DNA from: Staphylococcus sp. MI 10-1553
Lineage (GTDB): Bacteria > Bacillota > Bacilli > Staphylococcales > Staphylococcaceae
DNA: 64,000 nt
Direction: 5' to 3'
Assembly: GCF_010365305.1 (NCBI RefSeq)
Contig: NZ_CP048279.1
Coordinates: 2,666,001 to 2,730,000 of the forward strand
Below the pieces are notes generated by a model. That model was not told the origin of the DNA and searched no databases. It saw only the letters and a list, made by a program, of their open reading frames with translations. Position 1 is the first letter of the stretch. Every line of letters begins with the position of its first letter. A program made the translations under genes and the position numbers. Of this stretch, positions 17,550-30,352 are shown in pieces.

Positions 17550-17767
17550 TACTTTTTGAGTCTTTTTTAAAAATAAATTTAAGATGATTTGCATGACCGC
17601 TTCTAGCCCCCATCATCTGGCAAACATATAAAGTCTCGGCATATCTACTCTCCATGCATCGTACTACTTAACCTTCTCATACATTATAGTATTCTCTCGC
17701 TTACACATTGCAATATGAAATGCCCCAAACTCCCCTTATGTTCACTCAATTCACCTTTACTAAATCT

Positions 17768-17810
17768 AAAAAAACGCCAGTACACTGAAAAGTCAATGTA
17801 CAAGCGTTTT
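17768..17810 (-). terminator. lysS terminator
   Basis: On the minus strand an AACGC...TGTAC / GTACA...GCGTT type hairpin ends in seven T, 10 bases after the lysS stop. It closes the cysK-fol-dusB-lysS segment. Confidence 0.85.
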
Positions 17811-17820
17811 ATGATACATC

Positions 17821-20323
<2,503 letters not shown>

Positions 20324-20367
20324 TTCAAATTTCCTCCAATATATTCAAAGTCAATCACCAAAATCCA

Positions 20368-20845
20368 TCACAATATTTCTTTATATTTTACTACTGTATC
20401 ATCATTAGGTACGATCTGTTGAATTTTTTGGCCCGAATGCGGTTCGATTACATTGGAAGCAATATCATTTAACGGAACCATCACAAAAGCACGTTCAGTC
20501 ATACGCGGATGCGGCACCGTTAAATCATCCTCTTCAATGATTTCGTCGCCGTACAATAAAATGTCAATATCTATTGTACGCGGGCCCCATCGCACTTTAC
20601 GTACACGATGTAATTCTGCCTCAGTTTCTAAAGCGACCTTTAACAAGTCTTGTGCAGAAAGCTGTGTTTGAATGTGTAAGCATAAATTCAAAAAGTCAGG
20701 TTGTTCTGTATATCCGACAGGCTTCGTTTCATAAATAGATGAAATCGCGACAACATTAATCTTGTCATGGGCATCTAATAAATCAATCGCCGCTTTTAAT
20801 TGTGCTTCTCGGTCACCCATGTTACTACCTAAACCTAAATACGCA

Positions 20846-20853
<8 letters not shown>
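20368..20853 (-). CDS. folK: HPPK, 6-hydroxymethyl-7,8-dihydropterin pyrophosphokinase
   Basis: Transfers pyrophosphate from ATP to 6-hydroxymethyl-dihydropterin, the step before FolP in folate synthesis. The 161-residue protein begins with [11 protein letters not shown] and carries the family signature [12 protein letters not shown] near residue 90, which includes the magnesium-binding aspartates. Its start overlaps the end of folB by 8 bases and GAGGGTG serves as ribosome binding site, so translation is probably coupled. It is the third of the three fol genes in order folP-folB-folK. Confidence 0.97.
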
Positions 20854-22019
<1,166 letters not shown>

Positions 22020-22230
22020 TCATTCAACCATTCACATCCACCTTAGAATAGATATATTATAACAAATTTCTTAAGCTTTCATATAATGTCAACTATCGTC
22101 TTCAAAGCAAAATGATGTATGTATTTGACAGTTGAGTGATGCTAACCATTTTCTACAGCCACATCGCCAAAATGCAATAAAAAAGTAGGACTGCATGTAT
22201 ACAATCCTACTTTCGACTTCCTGCTATCTA

Positions 22231-23163
22231 TTATTCAAAATTATAAAGTGGTGTAGAAAGGTAACGTTCACCATTACTTGGCAATACCGTTACGACTGTC
22301 TTACCTTTACCTAATTCTTTCGCTTTTTGAATCGCTGCATAAATTGCCGCACCTGAAGAAATACCGCCTAAAATACCTTCTTCTTTAGCGACACGACGAG
22401 ATGTTTCCATCGCCACTTCGTTACCAACTTTAATAATTTCATCATAAATCTCTGTGTTTAACGTACCTGGCACGAAGCCCGCACCTAAACCTTGTAATTT
22501 ATGAGGACCTGGCTCACCACCACTTAATACTGGTGAGTCTTCAGGTTCAATGGCAACGATTTGAATGTCTGGGTATTTTTCTTTTAACACTTTACCAGCA
22601 CCTGACAATGTACCACCCGTACCTACACCTGCTAAAAAGGCGTCGATTGTACGGCCTTCAAATTGTTCTACAAGTTCTGGACCTGTTGTTAATTCATGCA
22701 CTTTGGGGTTAGCTGGGTTTTCGAATTGTTGTGGTTCAAAATAACCATGTGTCTCTTTAAGTTCTTTTGCTTTTTTAATAGCGCCTTTCATTGCTTCTGC
22801 ACCTGGTGTCAATACGAGTTCTGCACCGTAAGCTTTTAATAAATTACGACGTTCCATACTCATTGTTTCAGGCATTGTGAAAACTGCTTTATAACCTTTT
22901 GCTGCACATACAAATGCTAAACCAATACCTGTGTTTCCTGAAGTAGGCTCGACAATTGTGTCACCCGGCTTAATTTTGCCTTCTTTTTCTGCTTGTTCAA
23001 TCATCGCTAAGGCAATACGGTCTTTCACAGAACCGCCTGGATTTTGATATTCTAATTTCACATAAATGTCCGCAGCATCTTCACCTGCTTGATGACGTAA
23101 CTTAACAACAGGCGTTTGACCAATAATGTCTGTAATATTGTCCACTGGTTTTCTGACCATCAT
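22231..23163 (-). CDS. cysK: Cysteine synthase (O-acetylserine sulfhydrylase)
   Basis: PLP enzyme making cysteine from O-acetylserine and sulfide. The PLP lysine lies in N-P-G-G-S-V-K-D-R, the substrate loop is T-S-G-N-T-G-I-G, and the phosphate loop is G-V-G-T-G-G-T. About 310 residues. The start is ATG 23163 or the adjacent ATG 23160, both behind GTGAGG; the longer frame begins at a GTG inside that site and is unlikely. A gap of 232 bases to folP holds no obvious terminator for cysK, though a short inverted repeat ends the sequence near 22170-22215. The upstream region has TATAAT overlapping a palindrome, which suits control by CymR as known for this gene in staphylococci. Confidence 0.97.
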   Translation of the reverse strand: MMVRKPVDNITDIIGQTPVVKLRHQAGEDAADIYVKLEYQNPGGSVKDRIALAMIEQAEKEGKIKPGDTIVEPTSGNTGIGLAFVCAAKGYKAVFTMPETMSMERRNLLKAYGAELVLTPGAEAMKGAIKKAKELKETHGYFEPQQFENPANPKVHELTTGPELVEQFEGRTIDAFLAGVGTGGTLSGAGKVLKEKYPDIQIVAIEPEDSPVLSGGEPGPHKLQGLGAGFVPGTLNTEIYDEIIKVGNEVAMETSRRVAKEEGILGGISSGAAIYAAIQKAKELGKGKTVVTVLPSNGERYLSTPLYNFE

Positions 23164-23207
23164 CAATAACCTCACTTTTTAATTAATTTCCTCGTTAAAA
23201 CATAGCT

Positions 23208-23221
23208 ATTATATCGGATAT
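23208..23221 (-). promoter_or_regulatory. cysK -10 region overlapping a palindrome (candidate CymR-type operator)
   Basis: On the minus strand TATAAT is immediately preceded by the perfect 11-base palindrome ATATCCGATAT, about 45 bases before the cysK start. No good -35 is seen, which fits a regulated promoter. CymR is the known Rrf2-family regulator of cysteine genes in staphylococci; binding here is inferred. Confidence 0.4.
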
Positions 23222-23458
23222 CTATAGTGTACCACTAAATGTACGCGAGCAAAAGCACATTCTGAGTCGTAACTGTTTTTTTAATCAAAACATTGACCGA
23301 TGATAAAGCCTATATCATTGAAAAGACTCGCACACTCAATTCTATATCATTGAGGACTTAGAAGAAATGAAGTGATTTAAATGTTACTTAATTAGACATC
23401 AATACACTACACGTGAAACTATAAATATATTGAATTGTTTTCATAATACTAAAAACTG

Positions 23459-23648
23459 GCCCTCATGCTCCACTATTATCAATGTAAAATTGCCAAAATG
23501 GATGGAATTCCCCAAGGATTAGAAACAGTTAAAAAACCGTCAATCCTTCTTATAATATAACAATATAATAATGTATTGGCTAGTTAAGACAAGTCCCTGG
23601 GAAAGCGAATCCATAACGGCAACCTCAAGATTTAGTATTCATGAGGGC
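23459..23648. repeat. Structured non-coding repeat element, copy A
   Basis: Bounded by a perfect 9-bp inverted repeat, GCCCTCATG (23459-23467) and CATGAGGGC (23640-23648). Inside are a hairpin AAGGATT/AATCCTT and, on the minus strand, a CGCTTTC..AGGG.ACTTGTCT.AACT motif that recurs near 47115-47141. It may act as the hslO terminator, or be a small mobile or structural repeat. Confidence 0.5.
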
Positions 23649-23712
23649 AAATTAAGGGAAAAATAAAATTTAATATTATCAAAAATTTTTTATTCTAGCT
23701 TGTTACGTTTGT

Positions 23713-24597
23713 TTAAGATGGCATTTCAGCAAGTAACGCTTTCAATTCGTCTTCGGAAAATTCATAACGTGAGCGACAGAAATGACATTCCGCTTCTGCA
23801 CCGCGATCTTTTGCAATCATATCTTCAATTTCGGCTTGACCTAAACCTTTAATCGCATTTAAAAATTTATCGTGACTACAGTTACATTCAAATCCAGTCG
23901 GCATACTTTCTAAAATCGTCACATTTTCTTTACCTAAAATCGTTTCTAACATTTCTTCCGGTGTTAAACCTTCATCAATTAATGTCGATACAGGTTTCAT
24001 CGTGCTAATCGCTGCTTCTAAACGATCGATTGTTTCATCTTTGGCGCCAGGCATCACTTGAAGGATAAATCCGCCAGCTGCTTTAATAGAGTTATCTGGG
24101 TTGACAAGTACACCGACACCGACTGATGAAGGGACTTGTTCACTGTTGGCAAAATAATATGTGAAGTCTTCACCGAGTTCACCTGAAATGATAGGGCTAC
24201 TACCAGTGTAATAATCACGCATGCCCACATCTTTTACGACGTTGATTGCACCAGTTGTTCCGACCGCACGACGCACATCTAATTTACCTTGTTCATTGAG
24301 TGGGAAGTGTGTTTGAGGGTTCGTCACATAGCCTCTCACTTTCCCTTTTGCATCTGCATCAGCAATAATTTTACCGATTGGGCCGTCGCCATCTACCGTT
24401 ACTGTTAATTTTTGGTCCCCTTTTAACATGGCACCCATCATTAAACTTGCTGTCATTGTACGACCTAAAGCTGCAGATGCAGTTGGCCATGTATAATGAC
24501 GCTTTTGTGCTTCTTGAATTGTTTCTGTTGCGTTTACGCTATATGCGCGGATTTCTCCGTTAAAGGCCAACGCTTTTACTAAATAGTCATGTGTCAT
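23713..24597 (-). CDS. hslO: Hsp33, redox-regulated chaperone
   Basis: Cytosolic holdase activated by oxidative unfolding. The 294-residue protein has the N-terminal Hsp33 domain and the C-terminal zinc switch with all four cysteines: Cys238 and Cys240 (C-N-C) and Cys271 and Cys274 (C-H-F-C). When the zinc is lost and disulfides form, the linker unfolds and client proteins are bound. ATG 24597 has AAGGAG about 12 bases ahead. It follows ftsH and precedes cysK in transcription order, the arrangement known in Bacillus (yacC). A terminator lies between ftsH and hslO, so it is probably transcribed separately. Confidence 0.97.
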   Translation of the reverse strand: MTHDYLVKALAFNGEIRAYSVNATETIQEAQKRHYTWPTASAALGRTMTASLMMGAMLKGDQKLTVTVDGDGPIGKIIADADAKGKVRGYVTNPQTHFPLNEQGKLDVRRAVGTTGAINVVKDVGMRDYYTGSSPIISGELGEDFTYYFANSEQVPSSVGVGVLVNPDNSIKAAGGFILQVMPGAKDETIDRLEAAISTMKPVSTLIDEGLTPEEMLETILGKENVTILESMPTGFECNCSHDKFLNAIKGLGQAEIEDMIAKDRGAEAECHFCRSRYEFSEDELKALLAEMPS

Positions 24598-25029
24598 TTT
24601 GCTATATCACTCCTTAAATTTGTGTAATGTGTTATATGTTGTTGATTGATTGTCGTCTAGGTCCGTCACTGTTTTAATTGGATGGTCACTACTTTGCATT
24701 ATCATACGCGGAAGTTACGTACGACTCAACTAAAATGCTTTTTACAACTTTTTTCACGTATCAACGACGAAAATGCTTGTACATCCAACTTGTCAAAAGA
24801 GGCGGAAAAATTTTAATGCTATTGGTGCAGTAACTTGTCCTCTCCCTACGATTTGTAGTTTTGATTGTCATTATGACTTCGTGTTTTTACGATTTTAACG
24901 TCACTGAACGATGCCGTTGAAATTTTGAAAAAGCGTCATGAATCAATGTCACATCGAACGATCATAAATAATAAAAAGGGCTTTTCTTAAAAGTGTTTTG
25001 CTTTCAAGAAAAGCCCCGATGCTCATCGC
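24598..25029. other. Interval between ftsH and hslO
   Basis: 432 bases holding the ftsH terminator (24970-25016) and presumably the hslO promoter. I could not pick a convincing -35/-10 pair and see no gene or repeat. Confidence 0.6.
24970..25016 (-). terminator. ftsH terminator
   Basis: Long hairpin: GGGCTTTTCTT pairs perfectly with AAGAAAAGCCC, followed on the minus strand by TTTTTATTATT. One of the strongest terminators in the window. Confidence 0.92.
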
Positions 25030-27144
25030 TTATTGACGTGGCGGTTGATCCTTGCCTGGAGAATCAATGTTCGGCTCTTGTTCATAACCTGTTGTATCGC
25101 CATTGTCATTTTGTTGTGTGTCTTCACTGTCTTTCGAATCAGTTTCACTTGTTGTATCGTCTTCATTGCGACGTTCTGATTGACCACGGTTAGCGCGTTC
25201 TGTCAATTCTTCTTGTTCGCGACGAATGTCATCATAAGACTTACCATATTTCCCTTCGTCAAACGCTTTATTTTCAGAATGGTTAACGACTTTTGCATCA
25301 TCATAATTCACTTCTGGTAAATGTCCTTCATGGAATAATGATTGAATTTGTTCTGCAACCAATGTTTCTTCAGTTAATAACGTTTTAGCGATTAATTTTA
25401 ATTGTGATTCGTGATCTAACAAGATTTGTTTACAACGTTCATATTGTTCTTTAATGATGCGTTGTACTTCTTTGTCAATTTCAAATGCGATTTGACCTGA
25501 ATATTCAGGTTCACCAGACATGTCTTTACCTAAGAAGACTTGTCCGCCGCCATGTGAGAATTGTACAGTACCAAGTTTTTTACTCATACCGTATTTCGTA
25601 ACCATTTCACGCGCGATTTGTGTAGCACGTTCAAAGTCGTTTGACGCACCTGTTGAGACTTCGTTAAAGATAATATCTTCAGCGACACGTCCACCGAGTA
25701 AACCACAAATCTTATCGAGTAATTCTGGTTCAGTCATCAAGAAGCGGTCTTGTTTAGGTAACATCATTGCGTAACCACCTGCTTGACCACGTGGCACGAT
25801 TGTTACTTTGTGCACCACTTCAGCTTCATCAAGGACCATACCGATAATTGTATGTCCTGCTTCATGGTGGGCAACGATATTACGCTCTTTTTCAGAAATA
25901 ACACGCGATTTTTTAGCTGGACCTGCAATGACGCGGTCTGTAGCCTCTTCGATATCACGCATATCAATTTTTTTCTTACCACTACGCGCCGCAATTAATG
26001 ACGCTTCGTTGAGTAAGTTTTCTAAATCGGCCCCAGAGAAGCCCGGCGTACGTTGCGCAATCGCTTTAAGGTCTACTGTTTCGTCTAAAGGTTTGTTTTT
26101 AGCGTGAACATGTAAAATTGCTTCACGACCTGTGACATCTGGACGTCCGACTTGAATTTGACGGTCAAAACGGCCTGGACGTAATAACGCAGGGTCTAAA
26201 ATGTCAGGACGGTTTGTCGCCGCAATCATAATGATACCTTCATTTTCACCAAAACCATCCATCTCTACAAGAAGTTGGTTTAATGTTTGTTCACGTTCAT
26301 CATGACCACCGCCAACACCTGCTCCACGTTGACGACCCACTGCATCGATTTCATCTATAAAAATGATACACGGCGCATTTTTCTTCGCATTTTCGAATAA
26401 GTCACGAACACGGCTCGCACCGACACCGACAAACATTTCAACAAAGTCCGAACCACTAATCGAGAAGAACGGTACACCTGCTTCACCCGCTACTGCACGT
26501 GCAAGCAATGTTTTACCTGTACCTGGTGGCCCTACTAATAAGACACCTTTCGGAATACGTGAACCCATTTGTTTGAATTTCTTGTTATCTTTCAAGAAGT
26601 CAACAATTTCAATGAGTTCTTGTTTCTCTTCATCTGCTCCGGCAACATCTGTGAAACGTACACGGCCTTTTTGACTGTCGTACATTTTCGCTTTGGATTT
26701 ACCAAAGTTCATCATACGACCGCCACCACCGCCGCCTTGTGCTTGGCTAAGGAAGAAAATAAAGAGTAAAGCAATCACTAAAACAGGAATTAATGTAGAA
26801 ATAATACTTACAAATACACTCTGTCCTTCTTCTTCTTTAACAGTAAAATCTAATCCTTTTTGGTCTTTGGCTGTTTCAGTAACTTTATTCAATTCTTGAT
26901 CATTATTAAACAAAATTGTTGAAGCATAATCGTCATTATTTTTTAACTTACCGCTCACTTTATAGACGTTATTTTCTGGTTGAATTTCTAAAGATTTCAG
27001 TTCTCCATCATCCAACTTTTGAATAAATTGCGTGTAAGTTAACTCTTTAGGTACATTTCCATTGCCGTTAATCCATGAAAATAGCCCAAAGATAACAACG
27101 CCGACAATGGCTATAAACAGCACATTACGAAAAGCTTTCTGCAT
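25030..27144 (-). CDS. ftsH: ATP-dependent zinc metalloprotease FtsH
   Basis: Membrane-bound AAA+ protease that degrades misfolded and regulatory proteins. Two membrane helices (about 7-24 and 110-133) enclose an extracytoplasmic domain. The AAA+ module has Walker A G-P-P-G-T-G-K-T (205-212), Walker B I-F-I-D-E-I-D and the second region of homology ending in R-P-G-R-F-D-R. The zinc site H-E-A-G-H is at 427-431. The tail after about 640 is polar and low in complexity, as in other staphylococci. Total 704 residues. AGGAGG precedes ATG 27144. It lies downstream of tilS-hpt; in B. subtilis TilS and HprT are reported to activate ftsH transcription, so the grouping may be functional. Confidence 0.98.
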   Translation of the reverse strand: MQKAFRNVLFIAIVGVVIFGLFSWINGNGNVPKELTYTQFIQKLDDGELKSLEIQPENNVYKVSGKLKNNDDYASTILFNNDQELNKVTETAKDQKGLDFTVKEEEGQSVFVSIISTLIPVLVIALLFIFFLSQAQGGGGGGRMMNFGKSKAKMYDSQKGRVRFTDVAGADEEKQELIEIVDFLKDNKKFKQMGSRIPKGVLLVGPPGTGKTLLARAVAGEAGVPFFSISGSDFVEMFVGVGASRVRDLFENAKKNAPCIIFIDEIDAVGRQRGAGVGGGHDEREQTLNQLLVEMDGFGENEGIIMIAATNRPDILDPALLRPGRFDRQIQVGRPDVTGREAILHVHAKNKPLDETVDLKAIAQRTPGFSGADLENLLNEASLIAARSGKKKIDMRDIEEATDRVIAGPAKKSRVISEKERNIVAHHEAGHTIIGMVLDEAEVVHKVTIVPRGQAGGYAMMLPKQDRFLMTEPELLDKICGLLGGRVAEDIIFNEVSTGASNDFERATQIAREMVTKYGMSKKLGTVQFSHGGGQVFLGKDMSGEPEYSGQIAFEIDKEVQRIIKEQYERCKQILLDHESQLKLIAKTLLTEETLVAEQIQSLFHEGHLPEVNYDDAKVVNHSENKAFDEGKYGKSYDDIRREQEELTERANRGQSERRNEDDTTSETDSKDSEDTQQNDNGDTTGYEQEPNIDSPGKDQPPRQ

Positions 27145-27259
27145 GCGTCGTTTCCTCCTACTTCAAATATAAAACTAATAAAAATTTTACCATAATTGTT
27201 ACACAAATGGCTAGTAATTGACTTTTATCAACGCTGGGGATATGCCCCATTCAACGCGA

Positions 27260-27799
27260 TTATTTTGCGTACACTTCAGGTTTTAGCGTACCAATATAAG
27301 GTAAGTTACGATACTTTTCTTGATAGTCTAAACCATAACCAATCACAAACTCATCAGGAATTTTTTTGCCGACATATTTCGCTTCAATATCCGCTTTACG
27401 ACGGTTCGGTTTATCAAGTAATGTCACAATTTCTAATGAGTTCACACGACGAGATTGTAATAATTCTATGATTGATTTTAATGTCGTACCCGTTTCAAGA
27501 ATATCTTCAATGATTAAAATATCTTTATTTTCAATTGATGAACTTAAGTCTTTTAAAATTTGTACTTCACCTGTCGATTCCGTACCACCGTGATAACTTG
27601 ACACATCCATAAAATCAATCGCAAGTGGCAAATCGATATATTTAATTAAGTCTGTCATAAATAACACAGATCCTTTTAAAATACCGACACAAAACAGATC
27701 TTTCCCTTGATAATCTGCTGTGATTGTTTCACCTAATGTGCGACAAATCTCTTGAATGTCATCCTCCGTTAATAACACTTCTTTTACATCATTTTTCAT
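27260..27799 (-). CDS. hpt: Hypoxanthine-guanine phosphoribosyltransferase
   Basis: Purine salvage enzyme joining hypoxanthine or guanine to PRPP. About 179 residues. The PRPP-binding motif I-I-E-D-I-L-E-T-G-T-T is clear, the active-site loop near S-S-Y-H-G-G-T is present, and the C-terminus holds Y-V-G-K-K-I-P-D-E-F-V-I-G-Y-G-L-D. The start is placed at ATG 27799 (M-K-N-D), nine bases behind GGGAG; an ATG three codons upstream lies directly on that site. The gene overlaps the end of tilS by 11 bases, so the two are translationally coupled. Confidence 0.96.
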   Translation of the reverse strand: MKNDVKEVLLTEDDIQEICRTLGETITADYQGKDLFCVGILKGSVLFMTDLIKYIDLPLAIDFMDVSSYHGGTESTGEVQILKDLSSSIENKDILIIEDILETGTTLKSIIELLQSRRVNSLEIVTLLDKPNRRKADIEAKYVGKKIPDEFVIGYGLDYQEKYRNLPYIGTLKPEVYAK

Positions 27800-29078
27800 G
27801 TATGTCATCTCCCATAAATTGAATCTTAATTACATCTTGATATTGTTGCTGAATATACAACGTGCCTACAGCTAAAATGTCTCCATGCGTCGTTTCGATG
27901 ATCGGTATTTGTGTTCTCAAATATGCAGGAACTTTCGCATCAATCATCAGCCGCGATACTTTTTTATGATGTCCGTCATGTCGTACAATGCGGTCACCGG
28001 GTTGACGAGAACGAATGCGCAATTCTGAACCGGGCATATCAGTCATGTCAGTAATCTGAACGTCATAACGACCAAAGCGATACGTTCCCGCTTCAGCCAC
28101 TCGTAAATTATATGTATCTAAGCTTTTTTGCATTGGCGCCATTATTACTAATTTATCATACACGATATCAGCATGCCATTGGTTTGTGTGCATCAGTTGT
28201 GTTTGTACGACTGGACTGGCTAATTTTTGAAACCAATCTGCATATGCATGCTCACTTATCGTAACGGTATCCTCAAATTGTTGCAACAATGTATCTAAGG
28301 TTAACATTTTAACATGCTGCGTCAAGGCGTTAAAAGCGTTTCTTGATACAGTAAAAGAATGTGCGTTTATTGTCACAAATCGCTCGATAAAGTCGTCCAC
28401 TTCACGTTGCATCAACATGAACGCTTCGTCATGCCACGCTTTAAGCTTTAACAATTGTTGCGACTGTAGCTGTGCATTCTCGTCAATTTTCGGCAAAATA
28501 CGATTACGAATATCATTACGGACATAGGTATTGCTCGCATTCGACGTATCTTCAAAATAAGGAACATCATATTGCTGTTGATACGCTCGAATGACATGCT
28601 TCGGTGTATTTAACAACGGTCTGAACACACGATATCCGTTACGCACTTCAATGGTTGACATACCGAGTGGACTGCGTGTACTTCTCCCAGTAAACAACCG
28701 ATAAAAAATCGTTTCCACTTGATCATCCTCGTGGTGCGCAGTGAGCAAACCATCCGCGTTCAATCGTTGCATCATCGTATCAAACCATTGATAACGCATC
28801 TCTCTTGCATCATTTTGAATACTTCGTCCTTCTGCCATTGCATCCGACAAGTCCAATCGTTTCATATAGAACGGAATGTCATGCTGTTCACAGTAATGTT
28901 GAATAAACACTGCCTCTTGCTCTGAAGCCTCTCTCAAACCATGATGTACGTGTAAACAAGTCAATTGGCGATACGTTAACGCCTCATCATGTAGCAATTG
29001 ATGCAGCAGTACCATACTATCGATTCCTGTCGAAACAGCAACGGCTATATGATCTGTCGCTTTCCAATTTTGTTGCAT
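27789..29078 (-). CDS. tilS: tRNA(Ile)-lysidine synthase
   Basis: Modifies the wobble C of the minor tRNA-Ile(CAU) to lysidine, switching its charging and decoding from Met to Ile. The N-terminal PP-loop reads S-T-G-I-D-S instead of the common S-G-G-x-D-S; as far as I recall this variant is usual in staphylococci. Other markers are H-V-H-H-G-L-R and the T-A-H-H-E-D-D-Q segment. A middle domain and a C-terminal TilS domain follow; total 429 residues. The cognate tRNA-Ile(CAU) is not in this window. It overlaps hpt by 11 bases. Confidence 0.95.
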   Translation of the reverse strand: MQQNWKATDHIAVAVSTGIDSMVLLHQLLHDEALTYRQLTCLHVHHGLREASEQEAVFIQHYCEQHDIPFYMKRLDLSDAMAEGRSIQNDAREMRYQWFDTMMQRLNADGLLTAHHEDDQVETIFYRLFTGRSTRSPLGMSTIEVRNGYRVFRPLLNTPKHVIRAYQQQYDVPYFEDTSNASNTYVRNDIRNRILPKIDENAQLQSQQLLKLKAWHDEAFMLMQREVDDFIERFVTINAHSFTVSRNAFNALTQHVKMLTLDTLLQQFEDTVTISEHAYADWFQKLASPVVQTQLMHTNQWHADIVYDKLVIMAPMQKSLDTYNLRVAEAGTYRFGRYDVQITDMTDMPGSELRIRSRQPGDRIVRHDGHHKKVSRLMIDAKVPAYLRTQIPIIETTHGDILAVGTLYIQQQYQDVIKIQFMGDDIHEK

Positions 29079-29104
29079 GTTTCAAAACACTCCTACATTA
29101 AAAT

Positions 29105-29145
29105 AGAGGCTGAGATTCAAAGTTACCCTTCGTTTCTCAACCTCT
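29105..29145 (-). terminator. Weak terminator between the S1-domain gene and tilS
   Basis: Arms AGAGGTTGAGA and TCTCAGCCTCT on the minus strand, followed by ATTTTA. The T run is short, so partial readthrough into tilS is plausible. Confidence 0.55.
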
Positions 29146-29161
29146 AAGTCATTATCAATGC

Positions 29162-29539
29162 TTAACGACGTGAGCCTCTGCCACCACGTCTTGATTCCGT
29201 TTGACGCTTAATAGAAGTAAGTTTATCTTCACTATCTTTTAAAAAGTTAGATAGCTTTTTCTCAAAGTCTTCCGGTTTTTGCGCCGGTCTTTGTTTACGT
29301 GGGCGATCTTTTGCTTTTTTAATCGATAAGCTTATTTTACCATCTTCCGCTATAGATAGTACTTTCACTTCTACTTCATCACCAACTGACAAATGGTCTT
29401 CAACATTTTCTACATAGTTGTCTGCTACTTCACTAATATGAACTAACCCACTTTTACCTTCAGGCAACTCCACAAATGCACCAAATTTTTTGATACCAGT
29501 GACTTTACCTTTTACCTTACTTCCTACTTCGATTGACAT
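29162..29539 (-). CDS. S1-domain RNA-binding protein (YabR/CvfD-like)
   Basis: Small protein of about 125 residues: one S1 domain at about 1-75 (V-G-S-K-V-K-G-K-V-T-G-I, then G-L-V-H-I-S-E-V) and a basic, partly charged tail ending R-G-G-R-G-S-R-R. Relatives bind RNA or the ribosome and influence translation or virulence, but the exact role in staphylococci is not settled. I start at ATG 29539 (M-S-I-E-V-G-S), which matches relatives and follows GGAGG at about 13 bases; the frame extends 23 codons further but that part is poor. It lies downstream of divIC in the conserved yabN-yabO-divIC-yabR order. Confidence 0.85.
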   Translation of the reverse strand: MSIEVGSKVKGKVTGIKKFGAFVELPEGKSGLVHISEVADNYVENVEDHLSVGDEVEVKVLSIAEDGKISLSIKKAKDRPRKQRPAQKPEDFEKKLSNFLKDSEDKLTSIKRQTESRRGGRGSRR

Positions 29540-29677
29540 TGTTTTAATGCATCCTCCCGATTTTGTTCGATATTTAGTTCTATTATACGTTTGTTTAACT
29601 GTTTTCACAATGGCAAATTGAACATCGCCTTTTTTCTTTACGTTTTTTACTTGTTAACAATCCAATCTAAAAGCGCA

Positions 29678-30067
29678 CTACTTTTTATCGGACTGCTTAT
29701 CGTTCTTGGCGTCTTCTGGCAATTTAAAAATAATTTCACCATCATTACTTAAGTAGTACTCATCTCTCGCGATTTTTTCGACATACGCTTCATCATTGAG
29801 ATTGTTCAGTTGTTCTTTTAATTCAATTTCTTGATCTTGTAACTTTTGATATTGCGCTTCTTTCTTTTGGCGTTCTACTGAAGCTTCGTGGTTCCCTTTC
29901 ACTTGTGCCATCAACATAATTAATAGCACAATAATGATGGCTAACAATATCCCTCCGAAAACAGAAATGCGCTTTTTTACAACTTTTTTCCGGCGTTCAT
30001 GTCGCTGCTTTTTAGCATTTTTTTGGCTTGTATATTGGTTGCCGATATTTTGAATTTTTTGGGCCAT
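29678..30067 (-). CDS. divIC: Cell division protein DivIC (FtsB-like)
   Basis: Septum component that works with DivIB and FtsL to recruit and activate the septal peptidoglycan synthase. The 129-residue bitopic protein has a basic cytoplasmic N-terminus (1-33), a single membrane helix (about 34-53), and an extracytoplasmic coiled coil (about 60-95, rich in E, Q and K with leucines). The DivIC/FtsB motif A-R-D-E-Y-Y follows. AAAGGTG lies ahead of ATG 30067. It follows rqcP by 27 bases and is probably co-transcribed from upstream. Confidence 0.95.
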   Translation of the reverse strand: MAQKIQNIGNQYTSQKNAKKQRHERRKKVVKKRISVFGGILLAIIIVLLIMLMAQVKGNHEASVERQKKEAQYQKLQDQEIELKEQLNNLNDEAYVEKIARDEYYLSNDGEIIFKLPEDAKNDKQSDKK

Positions 30068-30094
30068 GGGGCGTCACCTTTCTTTATCTACCCT

Positions 30095-30352
30095 TTACTG
30101 AATGCGCTCTTCTTTAACGAGTTCGAACATCCCTTTAGCATTTTCTTTTGTCGCATGCTCATTTAATCCTGTGACTTTAACCGTAACGATTTTTTGACCA
30201 AATTGAATCACTAACTCATCATCTATTTTCACGTCTGTACCCGCTTTGGCAGTGTTCCCATTCACTGCAACACGACCTTGATCACTCAGTTCTTTAGCGA
30301 GTGTACGACGTTTAATTAATCGTGAAACTTTTAAATACTTATCGAGTCTCAT
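30095..30352 (-). CDS. rqcP: S4-domain protein RqcP (YabO), ribosome-associated quality control
   Basis: 85-residue S4-fold RNA-binding protein: M-R-L-D-K-Y-L-K-V-S-R-L-I-K-R-R-T at the N-terminus and G-R-V-A-V-N-G in the core are the S4/Hsp15 signature. In B. subtilis the orthologue RqcP works with RqcH to add alanine tails to stalled nascent chains on 50S subunits. It overlaps the end of mazG by 14 bases, so it is translationally coupled to it. Function by orthology; the sequence alone proves only the S4 domain. Confidence 0.9.
   Translation of the reverse strand: MRLDKYLKVSRLIKRRTLAKELSDQGRVAVNGNTAKAGTDVKIDDELVIQFGQKIVTVKVTGLNEHATKENAKGMFELVKEERIQ

Larger units (their letters stand above)
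17444..17820. other. Interval between the rRNA array and lysS
   Basis: Contains the distal rRNA promoter and the lysS terminator. The rest is AT-rich with no supported gene; a 60-codon frame at 17473-17655 runs through the promoter and has no good ribosome binding site. Confidence 0.7.
23164..23712. other. Interval between hslO and cysK
   Basis: 549 bases with the cysK promoter at one end and a 190-base repeat-like element (23459-23648) at the other. The remaining sequence is AT-rich and shows no supported gene. Confidence 0.65.

Noticed and set aside
17473-17655. 60-codon frame between the rRNA array and lysS
   Set aside because: It overlaps the distal rRNA promoter, has no ribosome binding site and no family resemblance.
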